NCBI RefSeq assembly: GCF_005239225.2
Contig: NC_133302.1
Coordinates: 13,301,991 to 13,365,990 of the forward strand
Source of the DNA: Populus alba
Lineage: Eukaryota > Streptophyta > Magnoliopsida > Malpighiales > Salicaceae
Reading direction: 5' to 3'
DNA length: 64,000 nt
The position numbers and the translations under genes were made by a program. The notes under the pieces were generated by a model, which did no database searches, was not told the origin of the DNA, and saw only the letters and a program-made list of their open reading frames with translations. The stretch's first letter is position 1. The number at the start of each line of letters is the position of its first letter. Below, piece after piece: positions 38,611 to 49,679 of this stretch.

Positions 38611-38687
38611 TTTCTGGTAGTGATATAAATTATAAATAACAATAACACAACAACAACAACAACAATAATAATTAGTAGTAGTAGTAG

Positions 38688-38820
38688 TAATACTAATACT
38701 AATACTAATACTAATACTAATACTAATACTAATACTAATACTAATAATAACAATAATAGTAATAATAGTAGTAGTAATAGTAATGATATTAATAATAGTA
38801 ATAGTAATAATAAAGAGGAC
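38688..38820. repeat. Trinucleotide/hexanucleotide microsatellite in LTR A
   Basis: (AGT)n, then about ten ACTAAT/ATACTA-type repeats, then mixed AAT/AGT. The equivalent position of the LTR at 54238-54380 carries a long (AGT)n instead, so the tract is hypervariable between copies. Confidence 0.95.
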
Positions 38821-39153
38821 TTTGAGATGTAAGATTAATGTAAGGATTAAACAATAATAAAAACAAATGTCAAGGTTAGAGGATCCACTAATGATACTTC
38901 AAACAAGTATAGTATAAACTCTTATTACTCAACTAGAAACCACACACAAAGGAGGTTCCAATCAGATTATAATTCTTAACATGATTACATTAATTATCTT
39001 ATTCGAGTAATGCCAATACTTATAGATATTATCAGGTATTTATGGTGATAACTTATGTTAACAACAAATCATGTTCCTTTAATAGCACAGGTGTAGGTTA
39101 TATCATACAATTGGGCTATGAAAGTGTCAAGCATTTGTTGTACCAAGGGTTGT

Positions 39154-40579
39154 TGATTAGTACTTAAAAGTGCATGTTTATCAAGGTTTTATATCATCAT
39201 TTTGCACTTGAAGTATCAATAACTCCTTAACTAAAGCATGTTTTATAATAACAAGTTTGATATTATAAGATACCTTAATTTATGGTAAATGTTCATCTTA
39301 AATGCATGCCTATCACATAAATAAAAGGATTGAATGATGAGTTTAAGTATTCAAAGTGAAAGGACAAAGAGATGGCTAAACTTAGAAAAGAGATGCCGGT
39401 GCAGTCCAAACCGGAACATTGCTCGGTAATTGGATCATATCTGGAGCTCTACATCTCGGATTTAGGTCTATTTTATATGGATGGAAAGGTAAGACAAAGG
39501 CCTACAACTTTCATGGGAGCCCAAGATTTAAAAAGGCCGTTTTGAAGTCCAAATTGAAGGAACAACGAAGAAGTCCGAAGCTGTCCTGCAGCCCAGACAC
39601 TATTTAGTGTTCAACCCATATCTTGAGTTCTAGAAGTCCAAATGACCTCATCTTTTTTTTGTTGGAAAGCTGAGACAATTTCCTAGAACATTCCTGAGGA
39701 TTCTGGGCAAATTATGATGTTAGCAATGACGTCTTGTTTAGACAAGAAGATAAGGATTGTCACCAAGTCAAGATGTGGCCACCCACTCATCAATTAGTCA
39801 ACAAATCAATAGTTCCAAATTTTGGCCTATAAAAGGAGGCACTTACCATGTATTGGGGCATCTTGGTTTCCAGATCAAGATCATGCTCTTGCTTTCTCTC
39901 TTTGTATTGCTTATGTTTTGCTTTCATTAATATCAAGTTTATGCACTTCATTTCTTTTCCTTTACTTAATTAACTTCTTTCTCATTTATGTTCTTATCTT
40001 GTTCATTTATGTTTCTTTCTTTCATTATGTTTAGCTAAGTTAATTATGTCAAGGTGAAAAGGATACACTAATGGTTTAAGAATAAGTATAATATAAACTT
40101 AACATGGACCTTAACGTTGGATACTAACATGTTTTATATTTGTTATCTTGTTCACTTTTAATACTTTGCTTGTTAAATGGTTAATCTAGATTTATGTTGT
40201 ATAACACTTGGTACAACAAATACTTGGTACTTTCATAGCCCATACTGTATGGTATAACCGACACCTGAGCTATGAAAGGAACTTGATTTGTTGTTAACAT
40301 AAGTTATAATCATGAATGTCTGCCAACATTTACAAGTATTAGCTTTATTCGAATAAGATAACTAATGTAATCATGTTAACAATTTATAATCTGATTGGAA
40401 CCTCCTTTATGTGTGGTTTCCAATTGAGTAATAAGAGTTTATACTATACTTGTTTGAAGTACCATTAGTGGATCCTCTAACCTTGGCATTTGTTTTTATC
40501 ATTGTTTAATCCTTACATTAATCTTCCAACTCAAAGTTCTCATTAATTTCTTCCTTCTCTTCTTTATTATTGTTATTAC

Positions 40580-40627
<48 letters not shown>

Positions 40628-40905
40628 CTGCTCATAAAACTCAGTATATAGGCTGGAAACCTGTGACCCGATCTTTTAGATCATTCTCGGTGTAACAACG
40701 CCACGTACTGAGTATTATTATTATTATTATTACTATTATTGTTATTGTTGTTGTTGTTGTTGTTGTCTTGTTATTTATAATTTATACAATTAACCTCTCT
40801 GTGGTTCGACCCCGGTCTTGCCGGGTTATTTATTACTTCAACACTCTTGCACTTGGGAGAAGACATCAAGCTCTTGGGAGAAGACATCTGCACTGGGTCG
40901 TGTCA
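39154..40905 (+). mobile_element. Solo LTR 'B', plus orientation, nested in LTR A
   Basis: A 1752-bp sequence beginning TGATTAGTACTTAAAAGTGC and ending GGGTCGTGTCA is the reverse-orientation equivalent of the LTR at 54109-55778. It is flanked by a perfect 5-bp duplication GTTGT (39149-39153 and 40906-40910). The pre-insertion site CCAAGGGTTGTTCAACAC is preserved in the paralogous LTR at about 54740. No internal region lies next to it, so it is a solo LTR left by recombination between the two LTRs of a full element. Its microsatellite zone contains an extra ~85-bp piece at 40628-40712. Confidence 0.93.
40566..40760. repeat. (ATT)n microsatellite of LTR B, interrupted by an 85-bp segment
   Basis: ATT repeats at 40566-40627, then an 85-bp non-repetitive segment, then ATT and GTT repeats from 40713. 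The outer 8 bp of the inserted segment are inverted repeats (ACTCAGTA and TACTGAGT). Confidence 0.9.
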
Positions 40906-41232
40906 GTTGTTCAACACAAATCTAGATTAACCATTTAACAAGCAAGGTATTAAGAATGAGCAAGATAATAAATATAAAATATATTAGTATCAAGCATTAA
41001 AGTCCATGTTGAGTTTATAGTATACTTATTCTTAAACCATTAGTGTAAACTTTTCACATTGACATAATAGATTTAGCTAAACATAATGAAAGAAAGAAAC
41101 ATAAATAAACAAGATAAGAACATAATTATATAAATAAAAGAAACGAAATGAAAAGCATAAACAAGAGATTAATATAATATAAAAGAAAACTTAAATATTA
41201 CAAAGTACAAAGAAATAGAGTAAGAGCATGAT

Positions 41233-42114
41233 CTTGGTTAAGGTTAACTTCCTTGGGTTGTGATTATTATTTTTTTTTTCTTTTTGTTTTATTTTATTTA
41301 TATACACATACAACACAATGCATCTTTAACCCATGTAACGAGGTTTCGGTTAATGTAACGACCCAGCCTTTTCAAGGCCAAAGTCACTGGATTTTTTTTT
41401 TTACATTACATCATATTGACTTATTCAAAAATTCTCATTCTTGTTCTAATCTCATATCATCACGAGTTCATACTAGAGTGTTGAACAACAAGTTACACAA
41501 CTAGTACTTTTGTTATTCTGACCGCATGTGATTCTTACAACATGACGTCCTCATTAGATGAATACCTCATATGAGTATTCATACACTTCATATCAACTTG
41601 TTCGTACATTCTCATCCGTATTCCATTTCAATATTTAATTACTAGTATTTACAGAAGGGATCAGACAACTAATTGAGTGATTTGCATGTTCGTTCATGCA
41701 GAACTCATATCACCCATAATATAATTCTTTTCGAAATGTGTGAGCCACGAAATGAATTTCCTTACGCATCATATTGGTATGATGTCCCTGTTACAACACA
41801 AGGTAATTTTAAGCATTATAGGTCATTTAAGAAAACATAATAAAACAAGATTAAAGTCACATTTCATTCATGGACCAAAATGCATAATTCTTTAATTTCC
41901 CTTTACTTATACAAATACCACCGTTAATAATCCATCAATTAACAAGGCTAATCGTTGTACTCAAACCCGATCGTTCATCTCGAATGCCATTAGCCGAATT
42001 AATGTTTTTCTCTGTTAAAACCATAACCATTATAGTCCTTTCGTATACTTAGTATATATGAAACATAGTATACATGAACGCATAGTTCTTCTTAAAACTA
42101 ACTCATACACTCAA
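41233..42114. other. Unassigned sequence right of the broken LTR A
   Basis: No recognisable coding frame. It contains a taacccatgtaacgaggttt motif (about 41327) that recurs in similar form at 48182. The last 150 bp already hold degenerate units of the 50-bp repeat that follows. Confidence 0.4.
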
Positions 42115-43085
42115 ATCCGACAATCCTCTTAGGAGGCCATTAGTCGAAGCCAATCATTTATTCATCCTGTCATCCACAAGGGTACCATTAGCCGTAGCTA
42201 CTCATATTTCTTCTTTTTTTTCCATCTCGGTCATCCACTTAGGATGCGATTAGCTGAAGCTAGTCATTTCTTCATCTTGATTATCCATTTAGAATGCTAT
42301 TAGCTGAAGCTAGTCATTTATTCATCCCGATTATCCATTTAGGATGTCATTAGTCATAATTAATCATTTGTTCATCTCAGTCATCCACCTAGGATGCTAT
42401 TAGTCGAAGCTAGTAATTTATGCATCTTGATTATCCATTTAGGAAGCCATTAGTCGTAGTTAATCATTTGTTCATCTCGGTTATCCACCTAGGATATTAT
42501 TAGCCGAAGCTAGTAATTTATGCATCTTGATTATCCATTTATGATGCCATTTGTCGTACTTAATCATTTGTTCATCTCGGTTATCCACCTAGGATGTTAT
42601 TAGCCGAAGCTAGTAATTTATGCATCCTGATTATCCATTTAGGATGCCATTTACCGAAGCTAATCATTTATTCATTCTGGTAATTCATTTATGGTGCCAA
42701 TAGCTAATCATTTATTAATCTCGATCATCCATTCGAATGCCATTAGTTGAAGCTAATCAATCATATATCCCGGTCATCCATTCGAATGCCATTAGTTGAA
42801 GCTAATCTTTGTTCATCCCAGTCATCTGCTTTGGATGCCATTAGTCGGAGCTAATCAGTCATTTACCCCGGTCATCCATTCGGATGCCATTAGCCGAAGC
42901 TAATCAATCGTTTGTTCCAGTCATCCCTTCGGATGCCATTAGCCGAAGCTAATCAATCATTTGTGTCGGTCATCCATTCGGATGCCATTAGCCGAAGCTA
43001 ATCAATCATTTATCCCGATCATCCATTCGGAGGCTAATCCATTCGGAGGCTAATCCATTCGGATGCCATTAGTCGAAGCTAATCA
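42115..43085. repeat. Minisatellite with ~50-bp unit, about 19 copies
   Basis: Core gatgccattagccgaagcta followed by atcatttattcatctcggtc and atccattcg. The left half has 50-51-bp units with cacctaggat or catttaggat; the right half has 49-bp units with ccattcggat and aatcaatcat, so two sub-families are laid out in order. Units near 43030 are shortened. Confidence 0.9.
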
Positions 43086-43094
43086 TTGTTTCAT

Positions 43095-43545
43095 CAAACA
43101 ATTCATGACAATTTGACATTCCTTGCAACATCATAGCAGACCCTTAAGGATACTTGTACCACCATTTCTTAGTAGTTTATCATTCCGTAACATGATGATA
43201 GATCTGTTGTAATGCAGAACCAAACATCCCATAACGGTTTAGCATTCAATATAACACAACAGTACCCTTCGTATCCCTCATCCAACCATTCATGACAATT
43301 AATGTTCAATGCAACACAACAATAAATCCCCCGTAATACTCACACCACCATTTGTGGTAATTAACCATCAATACAATACAACGATAGGTCTTTCACAACA
43401 CTCATACAATCATTCATCATCATTACATTTAATATAATAAAATAGTAGATCATTGGTAATACATTCATCACAATTACATTCATTCAATAAGAATACAAAA
43501 GTAGATCCTTCGTACGGCACATACTACCATTCATTAGTAGCCTAA
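43095..43545. repeat. Degenerate tandem repeat, ~62-bp unit, about 7 copies
   Basis: Repeated pattern of accattcatgacaattaat, then attcaatgcaacacaacaat, then a short variable part ending in an atactcacacc-like block. Starts fall at about 43095, 43161, 43224, 43286, 43349, 43412, 43466 and 43529. Identity between copies is low, so the array is old. Confidence 0.65.
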
Positions 43546-43995
43546 ATTCATAATAGCCCCAACCTCATAACTCTAACACTTTCACCATTGTTTCAACATT
43601 GATCAAGAACTTGTTCGACATTTCATAGTCGTTTCGACAATCATCAAGAATTTAATCCAACTCTTCTTCATCGTTTCCTCTTACAACAAGGATTTAAATA
43701 AAATATCATCACAAGTGAATCATTTCAAAACATAAACATCAAAATGGGAAAAAGGTGGAAACCACCTACCTACTCCACTTGTGGTCTGTCCTTGTCCTGG
43801 TAATGGTCCTATCCCGGCCATAACACCTAAGACACAAGTGACCACAATCAATTCATTTGTATCTTCAATTCACATTCATCACCACACTTATTTCAAGAGT
43901 TCATATGTTCACATTCAAGTGTTCACATTTTGCACCATCATACCATGAAATTATTAATAGAATTTAAGTCATTTCTATCTAGAAGGTATATTATA
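43546..43995. other. Spacer between tandem arrays
   Basis: No gene recognised. It contains a GC-richer block (about 43770-43840) with a cctatcccggccataacacc stretch whose origin I do not know. Confidence 0.4.
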
Positions 43996-46900
43996 GAAAT
44001 TGGCAGTGAAAACTAGTTCACTGCAGACTACACAATTCGGCAGTGAAAACTAGTTCGCAACAGGCTGCCAATTCGACAGCGAAAACTAGTTTGCTGCGGG
44101 TTGCCAATTCGGTAGCGAAAAAAACTAATTCGCTGCAGACAACAAGTTTTGCGGCAACGAATAATAATTCGCTGCAGACAACTCGACTTCAGCAGCGCAT
44201 CACAAAATTGCTACAGAACACACATTTCGGTAGCGAATCACAAATTCACTGCAGAACACACATTTCGATAGTGAATGCTAATTCACTGCAGACAACTCAA
44301 TTTCGGCATCGAATCACAATTTCGCTGCGGACAACTCAACTTCGACACCGCCTCCAAAATTCACAACTAAACACACATTTCAGCAGCGAATGCTAATTCG
44401 CTGCAGACAACTCAATTTCGGCGTGAATCACAAATTCACTGCAGACAACTCAATTTCGGCAGCGAATCACAAATTCGCTCCAGAACTCACATTTCAACAG
44501 CGAATCACAATTTCGCTACACACAATTCAACTTCGACAGTGAATCACAAATTCGCTGCAGAACACACATTCCGGCAGCGAATGCTAATTCGCTGCAGGCA
44601 ACTCAATTTCGGCATCGAATCACAATTTCCCTGCAGCCAACTTAACTTCGGCAACGAATCACAAATTCGCTCTAGAACTCACATTTCGGCAGTGAATCAC
44701 AATTTCGCTCCACACAACTCAACTTCGGCAACGAATCACAATTTCGCTACAGCCAACTCAACTTCGGCAATGAATCACAAATTCACTACAGACAACCAAT
44801 CTTGGCAGCGAATCACAAATTCGTTGTAGAACACACATTACGGCTTCGAATGCTAATTTGCTGCAGACAACTTAATTTCGGTAGCGAATCACAATTTCGC
44901 TACAGACAAATGAACTTCAGCAGCGAATCACAAATTCGCTGAAGAACACTCATTTCGGTAGTGAATGTTAATTCGCTGCAGACAACTTAATTTCGGCAGG
45001 GAATCACAATTTCGCCGCAGACAACTAAACTTCAGCAGCCACTCACAAACTCGCTGCAGAACACACATTTCGGCAGTGAATGCTAATTCGCTGTAGAGAA
45101 CTCAATTTCGACAGAGAATCATAATTTCGCTGCAGACAACTCAACTTCGGCAGCGACTCCCAAATTAACAGCAAAACACACATTTTAGCAGGGAATACTA
45201 ATTCGCTACAGACAACTCAATTTCGACAACGAATCACAATTTCACTGCAGACAACTCAATTTCGGCAGCGATTGCTAATTCGCTATAGACAACACAACTT
45301 CGGCACCGACCCCCAAATTCACTACAGAACACCCATTTCGGCAGCAAATGCTAATTCGCTGCAGTCAACTCAATTTCGCAAGTGAATCACAATCTCGCTG
45401 CAGACAACTCAACATCGGCAGCGAATCACAATTTCGCTGCAAAACACACATTTGGGCAGCGAATCACAAATTCGCTGCAGAACACACATTTCGGCAACAA
45501 ATGCTAATTTGCTACAAATAACTAAATTGCAACAGGGAATCACAATTTCAATGCAGACAACTCAACTTCAGCACCGACTCCCAAATTCGTAGCTAAACAC
45601 ACATTTCGGCAGCGAATGCTAATTCGCTGCAGACAACTCAATCTCGCCAGCGATTCACAAATTCACTACAGAACACACATTTCGGCAGCAAATGCTAATT
45701 CGTTGCAGACAACTCAATTTCGACAGCGAATCACAATTTCGCTGCAGACAACTCAACTTTGGCAGTGAATCACCAACTTGGTGCAGAACACATATTTCGG
45801 CAACGAATGCTTATTCGTTGCAGATAACTAAATTTCGATAGAGAATCACAATTTTGATGCAGACAACTCAACTTCGGCAGCGAATCAAAAATTCGCTACA
45901 GAACACACATTCGGCAGCGAATTCAAATTCGCTGCAGACAACTCAATTTCGGCAGTGAATCACAATTTCGCTGCACACAACTCAACTTCGACGATGAATC
46001 ACAAATTCGCTCCAGAACACACATTTCGGAAGCGAATGCTAATTCGATGCAGACAACTCAATTTCGGCACCGACTCCCAAATTTGCTGCATAACACACAT
46101 TTCGGCAGCGAATTCTTAATTCGCTGCAGACAACTTAATTTCAGCAACCAATCACAATTTCGCTGCCGACAACTCAACTTCGACAGCGAATCACAAATTC
46201 GCTCCATAACACACATTTTGTTAGGGAATGCTAATTCGCTGCAGACAACTCAATCTCAGCAGCAAATCACAAATTCACTGCAGAACACACATTTTGGCAT
46301 CGAATGTGAATTTGCACTAGAACACTCATTTCAACAGCGAATAACAATTTTGCTACAAACAACTCAACTTCAGCAGCGAATCAAAAATTCGCTGCAGAAC
46401 ACACATTTCGGCAGCGAATCACAAATTCATTGTAGCCAACTCAACTTCGGCAGCGAATCACAAATTCACTGCATCCAACTTAACTTCGGTAGGGAATCAC
46501 AAATTCGCTACTGAACACACATTTCGGTAGCAAGTGCTTAGTCGCTGCAGACAACTCAATTTCGCCATCGAATCACAATCTCGTTGCAGACAACTCAACT
46601 TCGACACCGACTCCTAAATTTGCTGCTAAACACACATTTTGGAGGCGAATGCTAATTTGCTGCAGACAACTCAATCTTGGCAATGAATCACAAATTTGCT
46701 GCAGAACAAACATTTCGGCACCGAATGCTACTTCGCTATAGGCAACTCAATTTCGGCAGTGAATCACAATTTCGCTGCAGGCAACTCATCTTCGGCAACG
46801 AATCACAAATTCGCTGCAGAACACACATTTCGGCGGCGACTGCTAATTCGCTGCAAACAACTCAATTTCGGCATCGAATCACAATTTCGCTGCAGACAAC

Positions 46901-47133
46901 TCAACTTCGGTAGGGAATCACAAATTCGCTGCAAAACACACATTTCGGCAGCGAATGCTAATTCGCTGCAGGCAACTCAATTTCGGCAGCAACTCACAAT
47001 TTCGTTGTAGGCAACTCAACTTCGGTAGTGAATCACAAATTCGATGCAGAACATATATTTTGGCAGCAAATACTAATTCGCTGCAGACAACCCAATTTCG
47101 GCAGCGAATCACAAATTCGCTGGAGAACACACA
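43996..47133. repeat. Hairpin minisatellite: ~80 monomers of 37-39 bp
   Basis: Each monomer contains a self-complementary core such as GCAGCGAATCACAA then ATTCGCTGC, a 9-bp stem with a 5-bp loop (perfect example at 45456-45478). Monomers come in three main flavours that often follow one another: aactcaatttcgg..., aactcaacttcgg... and cacacatttcgg..., giving a ~115-bp higher-order period. The first monomers (43996-44130) have another loop (GCAGTGAA aactag TTCACTGC at 44003-44024), with both arms changed so that pairing is kept. Several open frames of 70-155 codons run through the array because the monomers lack stops in some frames; their repetitive, frame-shifting translations argue against a protein. 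Confidence 0.92.
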
Positions 47134-47135
47134 TT

Positions 47136-47906
47136 TCAGCATGAACACACACACCATACATGTTGTAACAACCCCAACACATAAACTGTCACTAAGTTCC
47201 AGCACAATACACACATTGAAACCATCAATTCCAGCATATAATCTTTCAATAAATATTCTGGAATTAAGTCCCCCATCCAGCCTAGTTTTTGTCCCTCCTT
47301 TTAGCTTAGTTCCTTCTTCCTTTCAATTTCAAGACCTTAAGAACAGGTGGAGAAAGACATGATTCATACCTCACAGATTTAGCATTTTTGGGAAGGGTTT
47401 GACAACATTTCTCCCCTTCTGCTCCTGATTGTTTCTTCCTCTTCCTCTCTTTTAGTTTTTCTCCTCCTCTTGTTAGTTTCCCACCGATTTTAAGCCTCTA
47501 ATCCCTTCATGTTTGCAATTGTCTAGCCTCCTGTCAAGCTCTCCCTTCTTTCTCTCACACCTAAGGAGGGCAGTAGCAGCTGGGTTTGGTCACGTTCTTT
47601 CCTTGGAAAGGGAAAGAGGGAAGGGGACAAGCATCTCATTTTTAGGGAAAGGGAAGGGGACAACAACATGTAGCTGACTTTGGGGAGAGGAAAGGGGACA
47701 AGAGCATATAGCTCATTTTTTGGGAGCGTGTCTCCCTCTCTCTCTCCTTGTTGCATTTATTCCCCTCCTAAAAGCAAAAAGGGGGTGTTTGGATGTTGGA
47801 CCAAGGTTGTCCTAATCCTCCTTTTGGGTTATCCTTGAGCTGATTTCCATTCCCCTTCCCCCCCTAGGATAGGTCAGTCCCACATTAAATCCTTTTTTTT
47901 ATGTCA
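47136..47906. other. Spacer with purine/pyrimidine-rich blocks
   Basis: No gene recognised. At 47600-47740 a purine-rich block repeats about three times at ~60-bp spacing (ggaaaggggacaa followed by catttttgggag-like text). The 77-codon minus-strand frame over it is a by-product of that repeat. Confidence 0.45.
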
Positions 47907-48005
47907 CTGCCGATTCAAAAATCGGCAACCTCAAACTGCATCACTGTCGATTCAGAAATCAGCTCAAGGAAACTGCGTCGCTACCGATTCAGAAATTGGC
48001 AGCGA
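47907..48005. repeat. Three more hairpin repeats, diverged from the main array
   Basis: Units of about 45 bp around TGCCGATTCAAAAATCGGCA (perfect 8-bp stem), gtcgattcagaaatcagc and taccgattcagaaattggca. The design resembles the monomers at 43996-47133 (stem of GC plus GAAT-type arm, short A-rich loop), but the sequence is different. Confidence 0.75.
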
Positions 48006-48055
48006 TGGTGGAGTCATTTCGATTCCACTTCTTGTTTTTTTTTTTTCTTACAGCT

Positions 48056-48290
48056 AATGACTCCCAGACCAGTTGGTCTTAGGGCATTAGGTGTTGAGAC
48101 ACCCTTACGAGCTTAGTAACTCAGGTTACATATACTGATATGTAAATAGTGCAATGTTTTATTCCCTTAAGCTTTTCTCCTTAACCCATGTAACAAGCTT
48201 TGGGCTAATAGCTCCCAAGTCAGTTGACTTTAGGGTATTAGGTGTTAAACACCCCTTTGGGCTTAATTGCTTAGGTTAGGTAGGCTACGA
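48056..48290. repeat. Two ~75-bp direct repeats with ~150-bp spacing
   Basis: Copies at about 48056 and 48206 share ctcccagaccagttggtctt / ctcccaagtcagttgacttt followed by a gtattaggtgttaaacaccc stretch. Diverged by roughly one quarter. Function unknown. Confidence 0.75.
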
Positions 48291-48877
48291 AACCAAACTT
48301 ATCTATGTTTTTATTATCATCAATATTATTAACTTTTTGTTTTGCAAATTATATACTATCCCTTTCATTTAGTTGTTACCTTTAACAAAAGTACATAAAT
48401 AATGTAATAATCCAATGTGCAACCCACAATCATATGTTAAAGTGTGTGTGTGTATGAAAATAAAGGTTTAAGAATACTTGTTAAATGAGTATATGAGCAG
48501 GATCAAGTGATAACAATGTGAGAGTTTGTAAACCTGAATATTTCACGAAGTATTATGATAGATGTTGGTGATGATACTTACTAAGATACATTTCAAGAGT
48601 CAACAAAATTTCCTCCCTACTCTGCCATCCTAATAACAATTTTGTCAAATAGTTTTAATAATAGCAAAAATAGTTAATAAGTTAGTTTTTTTTATGTCAA
48701 CTACTACCCTCCCCCTAACCAAAACGAGACATTATCCTTAATGTCCTAAGGTAAAAAGATAAAGTATAGAAGACATCACCTGAAACAGCGAACAATGACA
48801 AAACTGAAACACACTAAAACAAATGTAAGAAGTAACAAAAAAAAAATTCTATTAATAAAACCAAAAGACACGAGGTT
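48291..48877. other. Spacer, no gene recognised
   Basis: AT-rich. On the minus strand a TTAGGGGGAGGG purine run (about 48708-48719) could be a retroelement polypurine tract, but no LTR start follows it. Confidence 0.35.
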
Positions 48878-49531
48878 TCACAAATGAAGGCTCAAATATA
48901 ATCTAAGTTTTTTACGGCTTTCCTTAGTTGACCAATCTAGGCGGCTCATGCAGGGATCAATAACAGGGATGAAAGATTGTATTTGGTCAATCAATTGTTC
49001 AGCAGTAGCAGCAGAGATTATGATTTGTCGTGTCGAAGATGTTAAAAAATCATGTTCCACAGCTTGATCAAGAAAAGACAATAATTTATCATAGAAACCA
49101 TTAACATTTAACAAACCTATAGGTTTATGGTCAATATGCAGTGGGGCCCAAGAGGAAATATGAAAGATCTCTTCCAATGTACCCAAACCACCTGGTAAGG
49201 CAATGAAGGCATCAACATGGTTAAACCTGGCATTCAATCGATCAGACATTGTGTAGACCTATAGTTCCTCTCCAATTGTTTTTCCAATGATGTCTCCATT
49301 TGTTAAAGTTTTGGGGACAACCCCCAAAACTTGAATGCCTCCTAAAAATACAGCTATTGACACCCCCCCCATTAACCCAAGGCTGCCTCCCCCGTACACT
49401 AAATGAATCTTTCTCTTAGCTAGTACCTAACCAAGATGATTTGCTGATTCTAAAAACTCTTTTTCTTTCCCAGGACTGGATCCACCAAAAACACAAATAT
49501 TTCTTATGTGATGACTTGAGGAACCTGCCAT
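48878..49531 (-). pseudogene. LOG-like: LOG-type cytokinin-activating enzyme, intronless copy with two stops
   Basis: Reads from ATG (49529-49531) to a stop at 48878, 218 codons in one frame with no intron. LOG enzymes (cytokinin riboside 5'-monophosphate phosphoribohydrolases) release active free cytokinin in the cytosol. The family motif PGGxGTxxE is present as PGGLGTLEE; the N-terminal FGGSSPGKEK and GGGSLGLMG nucleotide-binding motifs are also intact. Length is normal for the family. Two in-frame TAG codons break it: one after NHLG (residue 39) and one just before VYTMSDRL (about residue 91), leaving a 124-codon open 3' part. Plant LOG genes normally have several introns, so this is a retrocopy or carried cDNA. 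It lies 148 bp downstream of, and co-oriented with, the ORF at 49680-50375 in a gypsy element. Confidence 0.88.
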
Positions 49532-49679
49532 TTCTACACACTTCTATATTTGATGAATGTATGGGTTGAGTAGAAATAAAGGGAAGGAAGAGAAGAATTT
49601 ATGGATGAGAAATTGAAAATGCAATCATACCACCTATATGTAGGCCAACTGTTGTCTCACACTCTCTCTCTTTATTTAT

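Larger units (their letters stand above)
29994..38622 (-). mobile_element. CACTA (En/Spm) DNA transposon, 8629 bp, nearly full length
   Basis: Ends are CACAACAAGAATTCACAG (left) and CACTACCAGAAATTCGGT (reverse complement of the right end), matching the CACTA terminal repeat. The 3-bp target duplication ATA is at 29991-29993 and 38623-38625. The undisturbed site is visible in the paralogous LTR (AACTATATAAATT at about 54204). Subterminal regions (about 30020-30330 and 38180-38610) are filled with ACCGACGG/CCGTCGGT motifs in both orientations, the typical transposase-binding repeats. It encodes a TNPD-type transposase and a second TNPA-position gene, both on the minus strand and both damaged, so it could move only with help from another copy. 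Confidence 0.95.
29900..41232 (-). mobile_element. Gypsy LTR 'A', minus orientation, split by two nested insertions
   Basis: Pieces 29900-29993, 38626-39153 and 40911-41232 align in order with the intact LTR at 54109-55070, including the ttgaccacacgac-type end (TGACACGACC), the trinucleotide repeat zone and the ttgttcaacacaaatctag stretch. The first gap is a CACTA transposon (29994-38622). The second is an opposite-orientation solo LTR (39154-40905). The 5' end of LTR A, equivalent to about 55070-55778, is missing at 41232, where similarity stops abruptly. It may be the 3' LTR of the element at 48.9-55.8 kb, but its left flank (ACTTC) does not match that element's right flank (GTTGG). Confidence 0.85.

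Noticed and set aside
38559..38753. Minus-strand frames rich in Val-Leu over the trinucleotide repeats (also 54080-54298)
   Set aside because: Pure translation of microsatellite DNA; no other coding evidence.
42115..47133. CRISPR-like array of short palindromic repeats with spacers
   Set aside because: The host is a plant genome, units are contiguous without unique spacers, and monomers vary continuously. This is a minisatellite.
44043..47362. Open frames of 70-155 codons over the hairpin minisatellite
   Set aside because: Translations are cyclic serine/glutamine/asparagine-rich text (FGSESQIRCRT and frame variants) on both strands, caused by a repeat short of stop codons. The ~115-bp higher-order period is not a multiple of three, so no single frame is maintained.
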